This document shows, piece by piece, positions 61,772 to 64,000 of a stretch of 64,000 bases of DNA. The notes beneath the pieces are model-generated. The model worked only from the letters and a program-made list of their open reading frames with translations, was not told where the DNA came from and did not search any database. The position numbers were made by a program, and so were the translations under genes. Position 1 is the first letter of the stretch, and every line of letters starts with the position of its first letter. Origin of the DNA: Microbulbifer yueqingensis. GTDB taxonomy: Bacteria > Pseudomonadota > Gammaproteobacteria > Pseudomonadales > Cellvibrionaceae. The stretch is taken from assembly GCF_900100355.1 (NCBI RefSeq), contig NZ_FNFH01000005.1, forward strand, positions 237,966 to 301,965. Reading direction: 5' to 3'.

Positions 61772-61855
61772 ATGTAGCGCCGCCAGCAGTGGCTGGCCGC
61801 TGTATTGAGGATACAAAGGGCGGTTCGCCGGGCTGGCTGCAACGAATAGTTAGAG
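61772..61855 (-). repeat. Degenerate attC-like site after the protease gene
   Basis: Minus strand. The site begins with CTCTAAC directly after the protease TAA, then TATTCGTTGCAGC, common in cassette attC sites. The inner arm GCAGCCAGC pairs with GCTGGCGGC (8 of 9), and a small TGTAT/ATACA stem lies between. The far core should be GTTRRRY but reads GCTACAT, so it may be inactive. Its first core CTCTAAC is the complement of the GTTAGAG that follows attC at 63662. Confidence 0.5.
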
Positions 61856-62707
61856 TTAGGCTTCTGGCAACGCCGCACTCTGCCTTTGCGCCCCGACAGC
61901 TATAGTGCTTTCGATCCACTCTATGTAGTGAGAAATACGAACATTATTTCCGCCATCACCATAGCGCGCACCGTGATACATGCGCAAATCTCGCTGACTC
62001 GTCTCCCAGGCAACAAGGCCGGCGAGCTGCCATTGCCCTTGTTCCCTGATAAGGACGGGGCCGCCGCTGTCGCCATTACCCGACATGCCCTCGAGCTGAA
62101 CGGCAGATTCCGGGGGATCAAAAGAATAGGAAATCCAACGCGTATCAACACTGGAAATGACATTGAATGCCCTGCGCAAACTGGTGCGATGTGGGGCGTG
62201 GGGTTCCGGCCCGTCACTGCCACTGCCAGTGGCACCCTTCCCGATTAGCTTGACGGTACTGCCAATTTCGTCGCGGCCGCGATAAAGGGAGATTGGTTTT
62301 ACATCACTAACAGGAGCTTTCAACTTGACAAGAGCAATGTCATCGGACGACGCAAGAAACGCCCTTAACTCAGATCCGTCGCCAGAGGCTAAGGTCTCCT
62401 TGATAAGCGCCTGTGGTGGCGTCTTGTATCCAGAGTGAACGACTACGGACTCAACTTCACGCGACAGTCCGTTAATTACGATCTCCGGGACGTGGTGCTG
62501 CATACAAGCTACATGTGCGGCTGTGACAACCCACTGAGGAGAAATCAGGACGCCGTGGCCTTCACCTGGAAAATCAGCCAGTGCCGGTAGCGCAGAGGCG
62601 GGAACCTGATACTTCTCATCTTCGGTGTCGTCACGAATGACAATGGCGCTTGCAGTGGATGATAGGGCGAACACGACCAGAAACAGATATTCCTTCATAT
62701 GCTTCAT
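61856..62707 (-). CDS. Secreted trypsin-like (S1) serine protease
   Basis: Exported endopeptidase. Signal peptide MKHMKEYLFLVVFALSSTASA, then the catalytic triad H65 (TAAHVA), D123 (SDDIALVKL) and S214 (GNGDSGGPV). 283 residues, a single S1 domain without PDZ. Substrate specificity cannot be assigned. AAGGA lies eight bases before the ATG. It follows the methyltransferase gene after 130 bases and ends two bases before the attC-like core, so it may be cassette cargo. Lower G+C than the chromosome to the left. Confidence 0.88.
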   Translation of the reverse strand: MKHMKEYLFLVVFALSSTASAIVIRDDTEDEKYQVPASALPALADFPGEGHGVLISPQWVVTAAHVACMQHHVPEIVINGLSREVESVVVHSGYKTPPQALIKETLASGDGSELRAFLASSDDIALVKLKAPVSDVKPISLYRGRDEIGSTVKLIGKGATGSGSDGPEPHAPHRTSLRRAFNVISSVDTRWISYSFDPPESAVQLEGMSGNGDSGGPVLIREQGQWQLAGLVAWETSQRDLRMYHGARYGDGGNNVRISHYIEWIESTIAVGAQRQSAALPEA

Positions 62708-62837
62708 ATTTTTTATCCTTTATATGCTCGCAAAGAAGCTAATGCAGGGGAAGGTCGGACCATTGTAGCGAAGTGAGGCTTGTGGCCGCCAAGTCGGGCC
62801 ACTATCCCTAACCTGGGATATCCGCCAATCGGTTCTC

Positions 62838-63557
62838 TCAAAATATCCCGGGTATCAAGCGATAGCGCACTCTCCGTGCATAATCTCGATAACCCGGCAA
62901 CTCCTCATGCAAAGCCTGGTCTTCAAGTGTGGTCCGAATCAACGCGATGACTGCCGCGAACACCGCAGGTATCAGCGCCCAAACCGATCCAAGGGCTAGG
63001 GGAATACCGAACACAGCAAGAATACTTCCGCAATAACCCGGATGCCGCGCAATCCTGTAGGGGCCACTGTCACAGACCACATGCCCCCGATCTGGCTTAA
63101 TTAGCACAACACTGTAGAAAAAGCGGTTCTCCGCAAAAGCCCATGTGGCGAGCGCGTAGCCGAATGAAATAAGCGTGAAGCCAATCACCATGAGCCATAG
63201 CGGAAATTCAGATGACCAATTGAAACGATGGTCCAACCCGGCCGCTATGGCCATAAGGGGCCCAACGCTTAGCGCCATCAATGGTGCCAGTACTTTATCC
63301 CAGTTCTTTGCATTTTCGAAATTTTCAATATTTTGTCTTTCGCATGTTAACCCGGGATGCCGTTGCTCCGCCCACATACGGCCCCCGATACCAGCGCCCA
63401 GGAACAGCATGGAATAAAGCCACGCGGGCCACCAGTCGATGTCCCCACTGCATATGAATAAAGTCAGCGGGATCAGGAGATAAACCACAACCAGCCTGAG
63501 CCACTGGCGAGGGGTTACTTTTTGGCCTGCCTCTTCTTCCACCCTCTTTGCCGACAT
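62838..63557 (-). CDS. Isoprenylcysteine carboxyl methyltransferase-like membrane protein
   Basis: Multi-helix membrane methyltransferase of the ICMT/PEMT group. The signature is in the C-terminal half: GPYRIARHPGYCG and then RTTLEDQALHEELPGYRDYARRVRYRLIP. Five hydrophobic segments precede or span it (LVVVYLLIPLTLFIC, LYSMLFLGAGIG, MALSVGPLMAIAAGL, PLWLMVIGFTLISFGYALA, SILAVFGIPLALGSVWALIPAV). 239 residues; GGGGAAGG before ATG 63557. Prenylated cysteine is unlikely as substrate in a bacterium; bacterial members are mostly uncharacterised. Lies between attC at 63662 and the protease. Confidence 0.85.
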   Translation of the reverse strand: MSAKRVEEEAGQKVTPRQWLRLVVVYLLIPLTLFICSGDIDWWPAWLYSMLFLGAGIGGRMWAEQRHPGLTCERQNIENFENAKNWDKVLAPLMALSVGPLMAIAAGLDHRFNWSSEFPLWLMVIGFTLISFGYALATWAFAENRFFYSVVLIKPDRGHVVCDSGPYRIARHPGYCGSILAVFGIPLALGSVWALIPAVFAAVIALIRTTLEDQALHEELPGYRDYARRVRYRLIPGIF

Positions 63558-63661
63558 GCCTTCCCCTAAAAATTAACCGGATTGACGTGTGTGCCGACGC
63601 CTGCGGCAAGCGGCGCCGGAATGCATAGTTATATTGTCTACTTTTTGTGGGTAAGTCTTTC

Positions 63662-63805
63662 CTCTAACGCCCGCAACAGGGGCGACCAATGCTATGCACC
63701 TTTTGTGCGAACCTGGGAGAGCAGCGACCCGCACAAAATGTGCATAGCGTTGGACGTCCCGCGGAGGCCCGAAGGGCCGTAGCAAACTGCTTGCGCTTGT
63801 TATGG
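63662..63805 (-). repeat. Integron attC recombination site
   Basis: Minus strand, 144 bases. Outer cores are CCATAAC (63805-63799) and GTTAGAG (63668-63662). Inner arms are CGCAAGCAG and CTGTTGCG: they pair fully except for one unpaired G, the extrahelical base that marks the bottom strand in attC sites. Between them a long imperfect inverted repeat (arms 63686-63709 and its partner near 63731-63753, 22 of 24 paired) and a GGCCCTTCGGGCC hairpin form the variable part. It begins 35 bases after the stop of the partial gene at the window edge, the usual cassette layout. The last base of GTTAGAG departs from GTTRRRY. Confidence 0.75.
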
Positions 63806-63839
63806 TGTATGCCTGCCATTCACAACTACTGCCCTTACC

Positions 63840-64000
63840 TCAACCACACACTTCATTAATTTCGCTCATTCTTTTCTTGGCGCGAGAGATAGCTGAATCG
63901 AGCATATACTTCGATAATTCGGGTGACGCTTCCTTAGCATGGATCTGGATTAGTGTATTAATCTGTTCATTTTGTATCCGCTGGATCAAACGAAGTCTGC
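63840..64000 (-). CDS. C-terminal fragment of an unknown gene (window edge)
   Basis: An open frame runs in from the right edge and ends at 63840. The 52 visible residues include LIQRIQNEQINTLIQIHAK and ISRAKKRMSEINEVCG, helical and charged. No family recognised and the start is outside the window. Because an attC site follows its stop, it is probably an integron cassette gene. Confidence 0.6.
   Translation of the reverse strand, partial: RLRLIQRIQNEQINTLIQIHAKEASPELSKYMLDSAISRAKKRMSEINEVCG

Noticed and set aside
62815..62849. A 7-bp stem GGGATAT / ATATCCC next to GTTAGGG at the methyltransferase stop, considered as a third attC
   Set aside because: There is no matching upstream core, and half of the structure lies inside the coding sequence. 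A fortuitous hairpin or terminator remnant is more likely.
63686..63753. The two long inverted arms considered as CRISPR repeats
   Set aside because: Only two copies, inverted rather than direct, and no regular spacers.
63573..63785. Short open frames inside the attC region on both strands
   Set aside because: They are translations of a large imperfect hairpin; no ribosome sites, and the plus and minus frames mirror each other.

Overview
The window reads as chromosome of a GC-rich gammaproteobacterium. Gene content and order match Pseudomonas-type synteny block by block: hfq-hflX-hflK-hflC-hisZ, amiB-mutL-miaA, hemE-gltD-gltB-aroB-aroK-pilQPONM-ponA, pilGHIJ-chpA-chpC next to gshB-tonB-algH-ruvX, and hemCDXY. 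In Pseudomonas these blocks are far apart; here they are adjacent. A marine Cellvibrionales-like lineage (Microbulbifer or Halieaceae type) would fit, but this is inference. No tRNA, rRNA, insertion sequence or CRISPR array was seen.

Layout: 1-11 kb is a minus-strand housekeeping run (hisZ partial, HflC/HflK, HflX, Hfq, MiaA, MutL, amidase, TsaE, Nnr). 11-19 kb alternates strands (QueG, Orn, RsgA, rhodanese, Psd, an MFS transporter, a degenerate HD-GYP protein). 18.7-27.8 kb holds hemE, glutamate synthase and aroB/aroK. 27.8-46.3 kb is a type IV pilus region: alignment complex and secretin (pilMNOPQ), PBP1A, and the Pil-Chp chemosensory system, without pilK or chpB. 46.6-54.1 kb runs on the plus strand: gshB, a TonB-like gene, algH, ruvX and hemC-hemD-hemX-hemY.

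From 54.2 kb the content becomes accessory: a DUF3833 lipoprotein, a membrane-anchored beta-lactamase-like hydrolase divergent from a CadC-like membrane regulator with an apparent four-half-site operator between them, and a run of small membrane proteins. From about 61.2 kb to the end the base composition is visibly poorer in G+C. This stretch holds a secreted protein, a trypsin-like protease, an isoprenylcysteine-methyltransferase-like enzyme and the end of an unknown gene, all on the minus strand. It contains one convincing integron attC site (63662-63805), with a single extrahelical base between its inner arms, and a second, degenerate attC-like site (61772-61855) directly after the protease stop. 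I read it as the distal end of an integron cassette array, or an array without its integrase, that continues rightward beyond the window. This is the most interesting structure here.

How the genes work together: HflK/HflC form a membrane scaffold that regulates FtsH. MutL, MiaA, QueG and TsaE serve DNA mismatch repair and tRNA modification. PilMNOPQ builds the pilus machine that Pil-Chp controls, and the HD-GYP protein may add a cyclic-di-GMP-related input. GltBD, AroB/AroK and the hem genes supply glutamate, chorismate and tetrapyrroles.
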